DNA of 64,000 nucleotides from Hybos culiciformis (GCA_964007475.1 CAXFZM010000154.1:1-64000); one strand, 5' to 3'. Positions 12,203 through 25,325 are shown, counted from the first letter of the stretch. Notes: generated by a model from the letters alone, not told the origin. Numbers and translations: made by a program.

Positions 12203-14696
12203 ATGTATATCAAATCGGTAATTATTGATGGCTTCAAATCGTATGGCCGACGAACAGAAATAGATAATTTTGATCCAGAATTTACTGCAATAACCGGTTT
12301 AAACGGCATCGGAAAATCAAATATTCTGGATTCAATATGTTTCGTTCTTGGAATCAGTAATTTGGGTCAGGTAATTTATAATCTTAATTAACCGGTAATG
12401 CCGGTAAAATTTCCAATTAACTTAGCTATAGATAGGTTTGATTATGATTGCTAGATAAAATCTAGAACAACGCTATTAGGTAGGTAGGGAGTTCCAAGTC
12501 AGAAAACAATTTATGACATAGGTACTAGCAGGTACAGGTAACCTACCTAACGATCTAGTTCTTATCATGACAAGAATTATGAATTTAAGACGAGATAAGT
12601 ATTTATTAGAACACATACCTACCTACCCAAATATTAATATTTTGAATCTAGATAGATATAACCATTTAAATTTGGATTATTGTTTCCACCTTTAAATTAA
12701 ATCTTGGCTTGGATCAAATAGATATAGCTAGGCATCCAGATTTAATTTTACGCATTTTTAAGATGATTCGTATGTCAGTAAATCTGGAAAATTTATGTAG
12801 AAGATGTGTTCGGTGTACAATACTTAGGCAAATGGAAATTTTGTTTAATTTAATTTTTATTGTTAAAAGTTTTTAAATTAATATTTCTTTAAGGTAAGAG
12901 CCACATCATTGCAAGATCTAGTTTTTAAATGTGGTCAGGCTGGTGTTACAAAGGCTACTGTCACTTTGGTTTTCGATAATACAGATGCCGAACAATGCCC
13001 ACTTGGATACGAAAAATGCAGAGAAATCTCGGTAACTCGTCAAATTGTCGTTGGTGGAAAAAACAAATACATGATTAATGGAAAAAATGTTCCAAATAAA
13101 AAAGTTACAGATTTATTTTGTTCAGTTCAATTGAATGTTAATAATCCGAATTTTTTAATTATGCAAGGACGTATTACCAAAGTTCTTAATATGAAACCAG
13201 CAGAAGTAAGTACTAAAAATCATAAATCAGAGTAAAATAGGTCTTAATCTCACATATATGTATACATTAAAAAAAAAAAAATTCAATTTTTTTCTTCGTC
13301 TTACAATATTGGTAATTGACAAAAAATGCAAATAACTATTAGTTAGATGAGTGACTTAAGTAATTTTGAATGGTAGAATTAAAGATCTTTATATTTAAAT
13401 TAGTAATAATGTTTATATTTTCTTAATAATTATAAAACAAATATTTTTCGTTTCTTGTGAAGATTCTTTCTATGATTGAAGAAGCTGCTGGCACATCAAT
13501 GTACGAGTCTAAAAAAGAAGCAACCACTAAATTAATTGAGAAGAAAGATGCAAAAGTTCGTGAAACTAACATTTTATTAGTTGAAGAAGTTCAACCACGT
13601 CTCGAAAAGCTAAGAGAAGAAAAAGCAGCTTATACTGAATATCAAAAAATTGTTCGAAACATTGATTTTTTGCAAAGAATCTACATTTCACATAAATATC
13701 TTAAAAAAAAGAAAACTCTAGCAGCAACAGAAAAAACGTTGGCAAAATTATCAGAGCAAATCGAGAATAGTAAACAAAAAATTATTGATAATGATGCAGA
13801 AGCAAAAAGATGTGATGAATTGGCGGTTAAACTTCAGCATGATATTGACAATCAAAGCGGTGGAGAACTTAAGCAAATAGAAGAAGAATTAAATGAGAAA
13901 ATAAAGGAAGACGCAAAAGCTTCAGGATCCATGAAAGGAGTACAATCTGCTTTAGAACAAGAAGAGAAGAAAATAAAAACTTTACAAAAAAGTATTAAGG
14001 ACGATGAGGATGCTTTGATTAAAACTGAATCTAAAATGGAAAAAGTCAAGGGATTATTCGAGTCATTGAAATTAGATGATGCAACAGATGCGAAAGCTTA
14101 TGCTGATGCCCAAAAAAAATTCGACGCTGTCACTCAGGGTTTATCGACAAATGAAGATGGGGAAGCTAGTTCACTTCAAGATCAATTAATAAGTAATTCC
14201 TTTTTATGCTGACCTAATTTATTCTTTTCTTTTGTACAAATTTTAATATACTTATTTTGGGGTTTGAATGAATACTTCAGACATACACAATAAAAATAAA
14301 AACTTAATAGTTGTGTAAGTATAAATAAATAATACTTCGAATTTTTAAAAGATATGATTGTTTATTTTTGATTCCTCAATTTAGGAGCGAAATCATTTTA
14401 CTCGCGGAGCCTAGATTAAGTTGCGAAAAAGGAAGTTGCAATCTCTAAAGCCCCGCAGGGACACGTTTCCAGCCCACGTAGTCATAGATTGTGTTGCGAA
14501 ATTGTTTTGCGATTTTCGGTTTCGGGCTTTCGGCTTTGGAATTATTTTTTAAAATTTAGTAGCTCAAAATTTAGTTGGAAAAGAAAATGTTGATTCAGCT
14601 TTGAATCTTATCGATTATAATCGCTATTATGATCCAGTAATGAAATATGTATTTGGACATACTTTAATCTGTAAGGATATGAATGTAGCAAAAGAG
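12203..14696 (+). pseudogene. SMC2: SMC2 (condensin ATPase subunit), truncated gene or partial copy
   Basis: Four exons are supported: 12203-12370, 12894-13205, 13463-14192 and 14563-14696, with GT..AG borders and matching phases. They encode the N-terminal half of SMC2, the condensin subunit that compacts mitotic chromosomes. Exon 1 has the Walker A motif GLNGIGKSN. Exon 2 has [14 protein letters not shown]. Exon 3 has MIEEAAGTSMYE and a long Glu/Lys coiled coil. Exon 4 encodes part of the hinge (AQNLVGKENV, MKYVFGHTLIC). Against the usual SMC2 of about 1,200 residues, roughly 200 residues are missing between exons 3 and 4. Everything after exon 4 is absent too, including the signature motif and Walker B. 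A donor (GTAAG) follows exon 4 but no acceptor exon is seen before the convergent gene. It is either a broken copy or a misassembled gene. Confidence 0.88.
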
Positions 14697-14860
14697 GTAA
14701 GTAATTTTACAAAATTTTATTGATAAAAAGTAATTTTTATAATGAATTTTTATTCAATCCAATTCCATTTAAATGAGAAATAATTTGTGTTAAAAAAAAG
14801 TTTTTTTTTTTTTTTTAAACATTAATTTTATGTCGATTTTGCCCACCAGAGTTTTAAATT

Positions 14861-17268
14861 TTACATGTACAGAAGAGATTGATCCTTGGTTTTCGACTTA
14901 TATTTATCTTGACATACAATTCCAATATCTTTAAATAACTTTATTATTGGCTGCATTGAAATGCCATCTAATTCACCATAAGATGGATCTGTGTAACCAA
15001 TGTAAGATTCAATTGATAATTTATTGATGTGTCTTATTGTGGCAACTGCACAAAAAAAAAAATAAAAAGTTAATATTTATAAGTTAATCTTTTTGATATT
15101 GAAGCAAAATTCTGTAATTTAAATAATTTTTCATTTTGAATGATTGAGGTAAAAAAAAAAATAAAACATTTACCTCCAGCACTTAAACCAGTTATAAAAT
15201 TCGGTGCCTTTAACTCTTTGGCATATTTGTATTTTGAGTTAATTCCACGCAAAAATGTTATTTGATTTTCAGTTTTTGATAAATCATTAGCTTTATACTG
15301 AACTTTTGATTGAAGAGAAATCGTTATAACATTTTCAACTGATTCAATTAAATTTTTTATTTCTTTTTTTTCGACTTATATTTATCTTGACATACAATTC
15401 CAATATCTTTAAATAACTTTATTATTGGCTGCGTTGAAATGCCATCTAATTCACCATAAGATGGATCTGTGTAACCAATGTAAGATTCAATTGATAATTT
15501 ATTGATGTGTCTTATTGTGGCAACTGCACAAAAAAAAAAATAAAAAGTTAATATTTATAAGTTAATCTTTTTGATATTGAAGCAAAATTCTGTAATTTAA
15601 ATAATTTTTCATTTTGAATGATTGAGGTAAAAAAAAAAATAAAACATTTACCTCCAGCACTTAAACCAGTTATAAAATTCGGTGCCTTTAACTCTTTGGC
15701 ATATTTGTATTTTGAGTTAATTCCACGCAAAAATGTTATTTGATTTTCAGTTTTTGATAAATCATTAGCTTTATACTGAACTTTTGATTGAAGAGAAATC
15801 GTTATAACATTTTCAACTGATTCAATTAAATTTTTTATTTCTTTTTTTTCGACTTATATTTATCTTGACATACAATTCCAATATCTTTAAATAACTTTAT
15901 TATTGGCTGCGTTGAAATGCCATCTAATTCACCATAAGATGGATCTGTGTAACCAATGTAAGATTCAATTGATAATTTATTGATGTGTCTTATTGTGGCA
16001 ACTGCACAAAAAAAAAAATAAAAAGTTAATATTTATAAGTTAATCTTTTTGATATTGAAGCAAAATTCTGTAATTTAAATAATTTTTCATTTTGAATGAT
16101 TGAGGTAAAAAAAAAAATAAAACATTTACCTCCAGCACTTAAACCAGTTATAAAATTCGGTGCCTTTAACTCTTTGGCATATTTGTATTTTGAGTTAATT
16201 CCACGCAAAAATGTTATTTGATTTTCAGTTTTTGATAAATCATTAGCTTTATACTGAACTTTTGATTGAAGAGAAATCGTTATAACATTTTCAACTGATT
16301 CAATTAAATTTTTTATTTCTTTCGATTGAATTCCACTTAAATTTAGATCATTTTCATTAGAATAAATAATTAATTGTTTCAAATTTTCAAAGAAATAAGC
16401 TATAATATTTCCATTTCTTGATTTCCCAATTGGTTTCAAATCTTTGAAAATTGTAGTTTTTAAAAAGTCAGCCATGTCACTGCCTTCGATTATGATTATT
16501 TTTGTTAGTTTTGTGCCATCAGGAGAACTATTTGCCCATTCCCATCCGCTTCTAAAAAACAGAAAATAAAAATAGAAACAATTTTTTTTTTTAACTTACA
16601 GAGAAATAATTTTAGTGAGCTTTAAAAAATTTTTATTTTTGATGGAAAAGGTGCTGATTCCATCAAAAATTAAAAGTCCAGTATACGGAGAGATTCTAAA
16701 CCAGCCAAGGTTCTAAATAATTGTCATATAAAATTTAGAATATTTTTAAAAGTTTATAGAATTTCCGAAGAAAATCAGTATGTTGGATATAGATAGATGT
16801 TGATTAGAGGAATTTAAAAAGGATTCGAAAAAGAGTTTGAATTTCGATGGAACTTTTAAATTTTTATATATGATAGTATAGTATATGACTAAATGGTATA
16901 GGTATTATGATATTGAAGAACTTGCAAAATATTTTTAACCCCTGGTTGTGACGAAAGTGTCTTAAAAGCTAAGTGTCTCAGACCACAATGTTCAAAACGG
17001 ACCACATTCTTCATTTATGAGATACCTGATAAACTATATTTCTTAAATTGGTTTTTATAAAGAGAAAAAAATTAGTTTTCAGTAGGTACCTACACAAGTT
17101 AGCCAATAGAATGCTTTCTTTATATTTACATTCATTAAAATAAAATTCAGCTTACTTGGATAAAAAATGTGATTTGATATCGGGATCTTCATCATCTTCA
17201 TGTAGTCCATCCCAAAATGCTCTTGATGTTGGCTCCAAAATTTCACCAAAATTCGCTAAACAGGCCAT
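14861..17268 (-). CDS. PSMG1: Proteasome assembly chaperone 1
   Basis: I read three exons: 17268-17156 (ATG at 17268), 16551-16130 and 15045-14861 (stop TAA). Phases match at both junctions and give 239 residues. The N-terminus has FGEILEPTSRAFWD, which I recognise from insect PSMG1. The C-terminal part (PNFITGLSAG, then YIGYTD..YGELDGI, then KLFKDIGI) follows PSMG1 spacing. PSMG1 pairs with PSMG2 as a scaffold for the 20S proteasome alpha ring. A 478-bp block covering the end of exon 2, the intron and most of exon 3 is present three times. Only skipping from the rightmost exon 2 to the leftmost exon 3 gives the tail ending SLLYM. Splicing to exon 3 of the other two copies would end early after a Lys run. 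The gene is shorter than the vertebrate protein. It converges with SMC2. Confidence 0.78.
14893..16326. repeat. Three tandem 478-bp copies within PSMG1
   Basis: The block starts at 14893, 15371 and 15849, a period of exactly 478 bp. The copies look almost identical; the one difference I found is in GGCTGC(a/g)TTGAA, with a at about 14953 in the first copy and g in the other two. Each holds the 3' part of PSMG1 exon 2 with its donor, the small intron and the 5' part of exon 3. At the two internal joins exon 3 runs through a poly-A stretch into exon 2 sequence, creating a premature stop. Confidence 0.95.
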
Positions 17269-17513
17269 TTATTTGTAAGTTTTTTTAATTTTTTTTTTTC
17301 CAATATTTTTCTATTTACTTTCTTTTCAAACTCATAAGATTGTAAATTTGTAATTAAATCAATTTCTTTTAAAAAAAAATATATATACTTTTAATCTCGT
17401 TGGATGGAAAATTATTAATTAAAAAAAAATAAAATAAATTGTAGAACATAAACAAAAATCATACAATTTTATGAAATTCAAATTTATTATGTTCAATTTG
17501 TGCTCCTTCATCG

Positions 17514-17866
17514 CAGAGGGCGAAGTCGTTTGATTTTTGGTCAGCAGCGGCTTGCGGTAAAAATAGCCAGCAGCGGCTCGACTCAGTCGATAAATTCCGG
17601 CCTTAGCGACCAGCTCGACTTGATCGACTTAGTCGACTAAATCCGCATTTTTTCTAAAAAAAAAAAAAAAAAATTAAAAAAAAAAAATAAAAAAAATTAA
17701 AAAAAAAAAAAAAAAAAAAAAAAGGATTTTAGTCGACTAAGTCGAATAAAAGTTCAGCAGCAGCTAGTCGACCTGAGTCGATAAAAAAGAACCAGCGGCG
17801 GCGACTCGAAAATTGTGCCGACTAGCTCGACTAAGTCGATGCGAGTCGACACGACTTCGCCCTCTG
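17514..17866. mobile_element. GC-rich palindromic MITE, hAT-like termini
   Basis: The element starts CAGAGGGCGAAGTCGT and ends with the exact inverse, giving 16-bp terminal inverted repeats. The arms are unusually GC-rich for this genome and repeat GTCGACT/AGTCGA and CAGCAGCGGC motifs; the centre is a long poly-A stretch. The CAGAGG start is like hAT transposons, but I do not see a clean 8-bp target duplication. There is no coding capacity. Confidence 0.75.
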
Positions 17867-19848
17867 GCTTGATTCACTTATTTAAAAAAGGCACATACAG
17901 TTGGCAACCTTGCAGTGTTAATTTTTTTTTTAATAATCCCGTCAGCAATAATACAGAGGAGGAAATATGTATAGTTGCAATTAGTTTTCTTACGATACAT
18001 TACGGACAATATGTTAAGATGTTATATTTTTGATATTTGACTTTTTGACCCTTGATTAAATTTTCTTGCAATGTAGTCGAAAAAATATTTTGCAGTCAAA
18101 AATGAAAGGTAAATATATTTTCAAAACGCATCACAGAAACCTGCCGGTAATTTTAAAGGAAATTTAATGTAAATGCAGCTGCGAGCGATCTAGAAAAATG
18201 TCAAAAATCTGCTTCGAAAATATAAAACGCTCTCAAAAATAAAAAATCTAAAATTTTTAAATTTAGTTTTTTGCTACTTTCCTTCATCTAAAATTCCATC
18301 AGTTAGAATTATAAAATTCTAATAATTTCAAATTGTCATATTAGTCATATTAGCTACTGTAATGTAATCAATGGTGAAAATGATAAATACACCAATTTTT
18401 TTGGTCGAAACTCGTTAAGGAAAAATTAGTGATAAAAATTAATTTCGTAAAATTATTTCCACCATTGTATTATTTTTAAAAACAATATATGTACTAAGAA
18501 GGTGATAAATTTATTACAGGTTGTTTTCTTTAACTCTAGTTAATGTGGCGTTATTACCTGTAATAAAATTTTAAAAAAGTTTGTTTTATGCTAAGTAAAT
18601 TAAATTAAAACTGCAATGAGCAGTGTGAGCTAAGCTTCTAAAAAAATTATGTCTAATATTTAGTTAAACATGTCTTTGACGAAAAAAAACAGATTTATTC
18701 ATATGGAGAGATTATGCACAAAAATTAGTACACAAAGTAATAAAAAAAATAGTACACAAAATAATAAACAATTCGTAAAATGTGTCTAACCATACCAAAT
18801 TAAGTTTAACTTTAACTCGTCGACGTTGTTTTTGCATACAAATATTAGCAACAAACAAACTTCTTTTCGATTTTTCAATCAACTATACTTTTTGAAAAAG
18901 TCCAACAAAAACTATGCCACCCTGTTTTATACAATGCATTTTTTTTGTTTTCATAATTTTTTCTCGTAGAAAAAATTAGTTTCTTTTAGAACGTCGCGTA
19001 GTAGTATTCTGTACGGGAAAAAAGCGGTAAATTTTTTTGATAATAAAAAAAAGTGAAAAAGAGATTGAAATTTAATTTTTTAATTTTTAATTTTAAAATA
19101 ACTTTTTAGTTATTAAAAACTCAAATTAATCAATTAATTATTTGAGTGAAAAACTATTGAATATTAGAGAATAACAAAAAAAAACAGGTTGCAGCACGCT
19201 TTTAGAAAAAAAAATTTTTAAGTACAGTACAGAACACGTGAAAAAGTCAAATTACAAATTATTGACAACAAAAAATTTAAAAATTAGTTTTATTGAAAAA
19301 AAAAAAAAGTGATAATTTAAAAAAAACTATTGGAATTATTGGATTGGCATCATTTTTTATTTAAAATTAATAAAAAAAAGAATTCAAATCAATACAATTT
19401 AGATATTTAAAAAATTTGGGTAAGTTTTTTTTGATTAATTTAATTTTAAATAAGTTTTTTTTAATTAATAAAATTTTAAATAATAAATTTAATTAATTTT
19501 TGAAACAATTTATTATTTGGCTCAGACTGGAGTAGAGGCGGTCACAAGCCCCCAAATCAATGAAGGCTTGCACAGGCAAGAGCTGATCTTAGGGGTCTGG
19601 TTTTGCAAAGTTTTCATATGTTAATACCTACATTTTTTTCACAATAATAACAATTCTATGTACTTAAAATGGAGGAGAAATGCAGGCGCCTACCCAAACC
19701 TCTCAGGGCTTTTTTCACGCTTCCTAATATCTGGAAACTTTGAACGGTCATATCTCTAAAACGGTGGCTCAACTCAAAAAATTGTTTTGGATTCGACATC
19801 GGGGAGCACTGCAAAAACAGGGCAAATCAGAATAAAAAGAAAATTCGA
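17867..19848. other. No gene seen
   Basis: This stretch is AT-rich. A short GC-richer patch at about 19525-19605 and 19685-19710 looks like an old repeat fragment, but I cannot name it. No exon with splice borders stands out. Confidence 0.5.
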
Positions 19849-21030
19849 TTTTTATACTGTAATTTTTTACATCTAGCAACGAAATTTTTATTGAAGAAAT
19901 TTTGAACGTAAGGAACGAATTTTTTAAAAAAGTAACTACGATTTTTATGCTAAAATTTTTTACAACTAGCAACAAATTTTTTTAAAGGAATTTTTGAAAT
20001 TTTTGAAAAGCTACTACGATTTTTATACTGAAATTTTTTACAACTAGCAAACAATTTTTTTAAAGGAATTTTTGAAATTTTTAAAAATCTACTACGATTT
20101 TTATGCTAAAATTTTTTACAACTAGCAACAAATTTTTTTAAAGGAATTTTTGAAATTTTTAAAAAGCTACTACGATTTTTATACTGAAATTTTTTACAAC
20201 TAGCAACAAATTTTTTTAAAGGAATTTTTGAAATTTTTAAAAAGCTACTACGATTTTTATACTGAAATTTTTTACAACTAGCAACAAATTTTTTTAAAGG
20301 AATTTTTGAAATTTTTAAAAAGCTACTACGAATTTTATACTGAAATTTTTTACAACTAGCAAAAAATTTTTTTAAAGGAATTTTTGAAATTTTTAAATAG
20401 CTACTACGATTTTTATACTGAAATTTTTTACAACTAGCAACAAATTTTTTTAAAGGAATTTTTGAAATTTTTAAAAAGCTACTACGATTTTTATACTGAA
20501 ATTTTTTACAACTAGCAACAAATTTTTTTAAAGGAATTTTTGAAATTTTTAAAAAGCTACTACGATTTTTATACTGAAATTTTTTACAACTAGCAAAAAA
20601 TTTTTTTAAAGGAATTTTTGAAATTTTTAAAAAGCTACTACGATTTTTATACTGAAATTTTTTACAACTAGCAACAAATTTTTTTAAAGGAATTTTTGAA
20701 ATGTTTAAAAAGCTACTACGATTTTTATACTGAAATTTTTTACAACTAGCAACAAATTTTTTTAAAGGAATTTTTGAAATTTTTAAAAAGCTACTACGAT
20801 TTTTATACTGAAATTTTTTACAACTAGCAAAAAATTTTTTTAAAGGAATTTTTGAAATTTTTAAAAAGCTACTACGATTTTTATACTGAAATTTTTTACA
20901 ACTAGCAACAAATTTTTTTAAAGGAATTTTTGAAATTTTTAAAAAGCTACTACGATTTTTATACTGAAATTTTTTACAACTAGCAACAAATTTTTTTAAA
21001 GGAATTTTTGAAATTTTTAAAAAGTTAGGA
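19849..21030. repeat. Satellite array, 78-bp unit
   Basis: About fifteen copies of a 78-bp unit lie head to tail. Landmarks in each are CTACTACGATTTTTATACTG, TTTTTTACAACTAGCAA and TTAAAGGAATTTTTGAAA. Central copies are almost identical, with rare single-base changes (for example CAACAAA against CAAAAAA). The first two copies at the left edge are more diverged. No unit has an open coding frame. Confidence 0.95.
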
Positions 21031-21250
21031 ACGAAATTTTTAAAAAGTACTTTGGGAGATCAATTACAATTCTTATATGTAGTTGATCTACCAAAATACT
21101 TGTTAAAAATTTCGTTCCAAACATTCAAAAATTCTTGTAAAAAGTTCGTTGTTAGTTGTAGAAAATTCTAGTATAAAAATTGTAATTCATTTCCCAAAGT
21201 ACTTTTTAAAAATTTCGTTGCTAATTTTCAAAATTTCTTGGCTTACGTCT
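21031..21250. repeat. Inverted, diverged units at the satellite edge
   Basis: After the array the same words appear in the opposite sense: AAAAATTTCGTT, TAGTATAAAAATTGTA and GTTGTTAGTTGTAGAAAATT. A segment containing CCCAAAGTACTTTTTAAAAA inverts the end of the array at about 21033-21055. The array edge is therefore an inverted junction rather than a simple end. Confidence 0.6.
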
Positions 21251-21785
21251 CAAAATACTGTTTAAAAATTTTCGTTGCTAGCTTTCAAAAACAAGTTGAC
21301 TTTGGTTGACTCATAGTTAGCTTTTGAGAGTACGTGGATGGACACGACTTTCAGTTTAAAAATGTTAAGCAATGGGTAACTATCAATTTTCCAATATTTA
21401 TTTCAAAAATTCGTGGATAGAAATCGTTTCTGGTAGAAATATTTCCCGTAATATATATATATACTTGTATTCATTCTCCTTATGATATTAAAAACTACTG
21501 CATAATTATAGAAAAAAAACAGTATCTACATAAAAACCGGATGTGAGAAAAATAGGTTGAAAGTATGTTCAGCATTCATCTACCAAAATCTGAATAATTT
21601 AGGCATTGATGACATTTGATAATTTTTACTATCAAATTCCATCAATACGTAAATTTTTTAGATTTTGCCATTAAATTTAATTCATAAAAAGGCCCGGACT
21701 AAAATATGAACTTTGTATTCTTAACTTATTTATTTATTTCCACAGGTGTTTTTTACATTTCATAAAAATTCTGTTATTATTAGAG
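21251..21785. other. Upstream region of the SAM-like gene
   Basis: I see no gene here. It is AT-rich with an (AT)n run near 21450 and could include the 5' UTR of the gene that starts at 21786. No promoter motif is clear. Confidence 0.4.
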
Positions 21786-24700
21786 ATGGATGATTTTGTG
21801 CTTAATAAACTTAAAGAATGGGATATGGAAAATTTGATTCCTTTATTTCAAGGTAAAATTTTTAATTTTATTCTTAAATTAGTCTAAACTTTCAATAAAA
21901 TCTACATTGCAGAAGAGTTAATATCAGAAATGGTTTTTGTAAATCTCGACTTCGAAAGTATAAAAGAATTAATAAAAAAGACTGGGCCTCGTATAATGTT
22001 TTGGCGAAAATTCAAAGAAGAGTTCATCGATAAATTTAAGGTAACATACAGGTAGTCGGCGCAGCGCTAAAGTACGCCCTATACATTTTTTTGTCGAAAA
22101 TTTTAAGTTTCTTTAAGTTGATATTTTTCACGTTTAACGGAATTTTTATTAAACTTTAGAAAGGCAATTGAATGTATATAATTTTACCGGTGGCGACACC
22201 ATCAAATAAATGATATTTCATTTGAATGAGACAAAAATTCAAAATTACGTTAATAAGCAAAATTAATCTTCTAACAGTTTTACGATGAAACTGCTATTAA
22301 TCTTTTTTTCCCCCGTTTAAACAAATTTGTTAAAATCGATTTAAATGTTGTGTTAAAAAAACAAAAAATAAATGGTTTTTAACTTGCCCTTTACCAAAAG
22401 TTTATCACAATCCAAAAGATCAAAAAATAGTTTTCTAACCTTTTTTTGTCCTCTTACAAAAATTCGCGTTTTTAAGTTAGAAGTTAGATTTCAAAAAGGG
22501 TACAAACGGTTTTATTTTACTGCATCAATTTAAAATCTTTGAATTTTGCAAATGCGATAAGAAAGTGTAAAAAATCCAAAAAATGAATAAATCACAACTT
22601 TGCTCTGTTTTGCGTTTGCAACCAGTTTTTTTAATTTGAACTTATTTAGTAATAAAATTAAAAAAAAAACTTAATATTTTGTTGACAAATATAAAAATGG
22701 GACGTGCCTATTATTAATTTTCTTTTTGGGTCTGCCTGAGTCACATTAAACAATATGGGCTTCTAATTTGGAAATTATTTCTTTAAGGTAGTAGAAGATC
22801 CTATTATCATATGTTCGGGCACAAGTGAAAGCTCAAGTACCCGCGAGAATATTTCGTTCGTGGTCGAAAATTTCGATGACACAGTAATACAATCTGAAAT
22901 CATCGGTTCAGCAAATTGTAGAACTGTAAATAATTATTTGAAATGCTGTGAGGGAATATTAATTAAACAATTTAATAAACATAACGGATTTTTAGATAAT
23001 GCGACGAGATGTGCCTTGGCTAATGTAATTATTTATGCCGAACTAGGGGCTTTTGAAAATGAAGTCCCAAAAGTAACATCTGAACGTTTTAAGCAATTAA
23101 CAAATGAAATTTGTGAAGAGTTTCCCGAAGAACTTGCACCGATTTATTACACGCCATACAACAAAAATACCAAATCATGCCCAACTGGAAAGTTGTTTGA
23201 AACCTATAATTATGTTCGAAAAAAATTTAAAAGAAATTGTTTAAATAAATCATCCCATAACGAAAACAATAATGAAAAAGAAGTTTCAGACAAGGAAACT
23301 ACAGAAAAAATTACCTTTTTAGAAAAATCTTTGGCTCCTTGGGACAAAGTAAAAAAATATTGGTCAGACACAAGGTCTTACAGGTAGTTCAATTTCTCAC
23401 AATGTATCGCATGATAACCCCTTGATTCAAATTATAAAATTATTGATAATTATTTTCTTGATTTTAACTTTTTCCATGTTTTATTTATAGATTAAAAATA
23501 TTGTCTAATTCAACAATAAAACAATATTTTGATAAATACCCAGTGCTCAAGGATGAAAATGGTTATCAATTATTATTAACTGATTTCGACGAAGCTTTTC
23601 CTGACAAAACAGATTTACTATTCAATAGATGGGAGAACTTGAATGAAAAGCTAATCACTTTCTGCCAAAAGAAGCAATCATCAGCATATTCAGAAATAAT
23701 CTTAAGACACGGTGGACCATCAGTTGGATTTTTTTTATTGCCTGCTTTATTATCTGGCTCGGTTTATAGATTTGAAGAAAAAAAATCAACAGAAAAAAGA
23801 GCTAAAAGAATTAAATTGAGTAGTTTCGAAGTTCAAAACTCTTTCATAAGAATAATTCAAGTAAGAAAAATAAGAAAAACTTAATTTAATAATGACTAAC
23901 AATTTTTGTTTTATTTTTAGGATACTTTTCTCGTTTTGGAGACTATTAATGACATAAAGAAAACTCATTTTAAAGAGAAGAAAACTTTCCAACCGCTGGT
24001 AATTGCCGTTGAAGACAATACAGGTAAGCTTATTTTGTTATTAATCATGTTGTTAGCTTTTTACTAAATATATATACACTTGAAAAGTATTATTGCCTCT
24101 TAGAAACATCTGTGCCTTATTACTTGTGCCTTATTACTTGTGCCTCATGCCTGCAAAAAAAAAAATTAATACATATGTAGATTGTGCATAGAATTTTTTT
24201 TATCTAAGTTCGTATAAAACGAAAAACCCAAAACTGAATAATATGTTTCATAAAATGAAAATATTTTTTTTCTTAATTTGCGTTATTTTTTAATTTTAAC
24301 ATCAAATAAAAATAGAAAATTATTCTATTGGAGTTGCTTAATAAGATAATAATGTGATTATAAAAATTTTAACTTAAAAACTTTTAAGTATCAGCCAGTA
24401 TTCGCTGGGTTACAATACATATTCTAAACAAAATAAACTTGAATTGATATCAGATAGACATAAAGATTCGATTCATATTAGCTAAAATGCTACAAAATGT
24501 GGATGCAGTTTTTTTTGTTCGTAAGCCACTATCAGAATATTTTGTATATTAACAAATAATTGCAGTCCATATATTTGTTAATTTGAGTTAATTTCGGCTT
24601 AACGTTCAACTTGCATTGGATCTACCAGTTCATATTATAATACTAATACTTTTTATGTTAAGTAGGCCTTGAAATTTTTGTTGTATACTCACTCTCAGTA

Positions 24701-25325
24701 CAGTATATTTATGAACGTAGTATTACAGATTCGTATGTTGTTTTCAACAAATTATTGAGTTCTAATTTTCTGCTGTATTTTTCGTTTTTACATGGAACAT
24801 AAAAAAATTATTTATTGAATTCACAAATTGTTATAACTAGAACCATTGATTAATAATAGTATAAGTAGTTTCTTTCATTTACTTTTATACATTTATTTTT
24901 AAACATATTTTCAGAGATTTGATTTTTATTTACTGTTAGTAAATTGATAATGTAACTTTTTTATTGTTTTACAAGCATCATAATTTTGGAAAATAAAAAT
25001 AAAATTTCAAACAAACTTTTTGAAAAAATAATCTTATACTATTTTCAATCAATGCCAGAACTTAACGAATTTATTTTATCATCTCATTTTAGAAAATATT
25101 CATAAAGCATTTGTTGTAGTGGAAAACACTCATTACCAATTTGATTCACTTTTGAATGCAGTTGATACCACATTTAAAATATTTCATACATTGAATGCTA
25201 AATATCCACAAGATTGTGAGCCAATTTGGACATTATTACAACAAGCTATTTATGATATTCATACACCTTACGACAAAACTTTTTCGAGCGTTTCAAATTT
25301 ATTGGCTCACTTTAAGAAAAATTAG
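21786..25325 (+). CDS. SAM-domain-like protein, probable transposon accessory gene
   Basis: Six exons fit with GT..AG borders and consistent phases: 21786-21852, 21913-22040, 22788-23383, 23491-23860, 23921-24023 and 25093-25325. They total 1497 coding bases and 498 residues. The first 65 residues look like a sterile alpha motif (W..MENLIPLF ... KKTGPRIMFWRKFKEEF). A Ser-rich linker follows, then a long helical part. The segment RHGGPSVGFFLLPALLSGS in exon 4 is its most distinctive feature. Proteins annotated as SAMD3-like in animal genomes, which I recall as coming from DNA transposons, have this kind of layout. The next gene downstream, same strand, carries transposase-like motifs, which supports a two-gene transposon. 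The frame is intact. The name is inference. Confidence 0.65.

Noticed and set aside
15070..15730. Two separate 60-codon genes on the minus strand at 15070-15252 and 15548-15730
   Set aside because: They are identical parts of the tandem PSMG1 block, reading from the exon 2 end into the intron.
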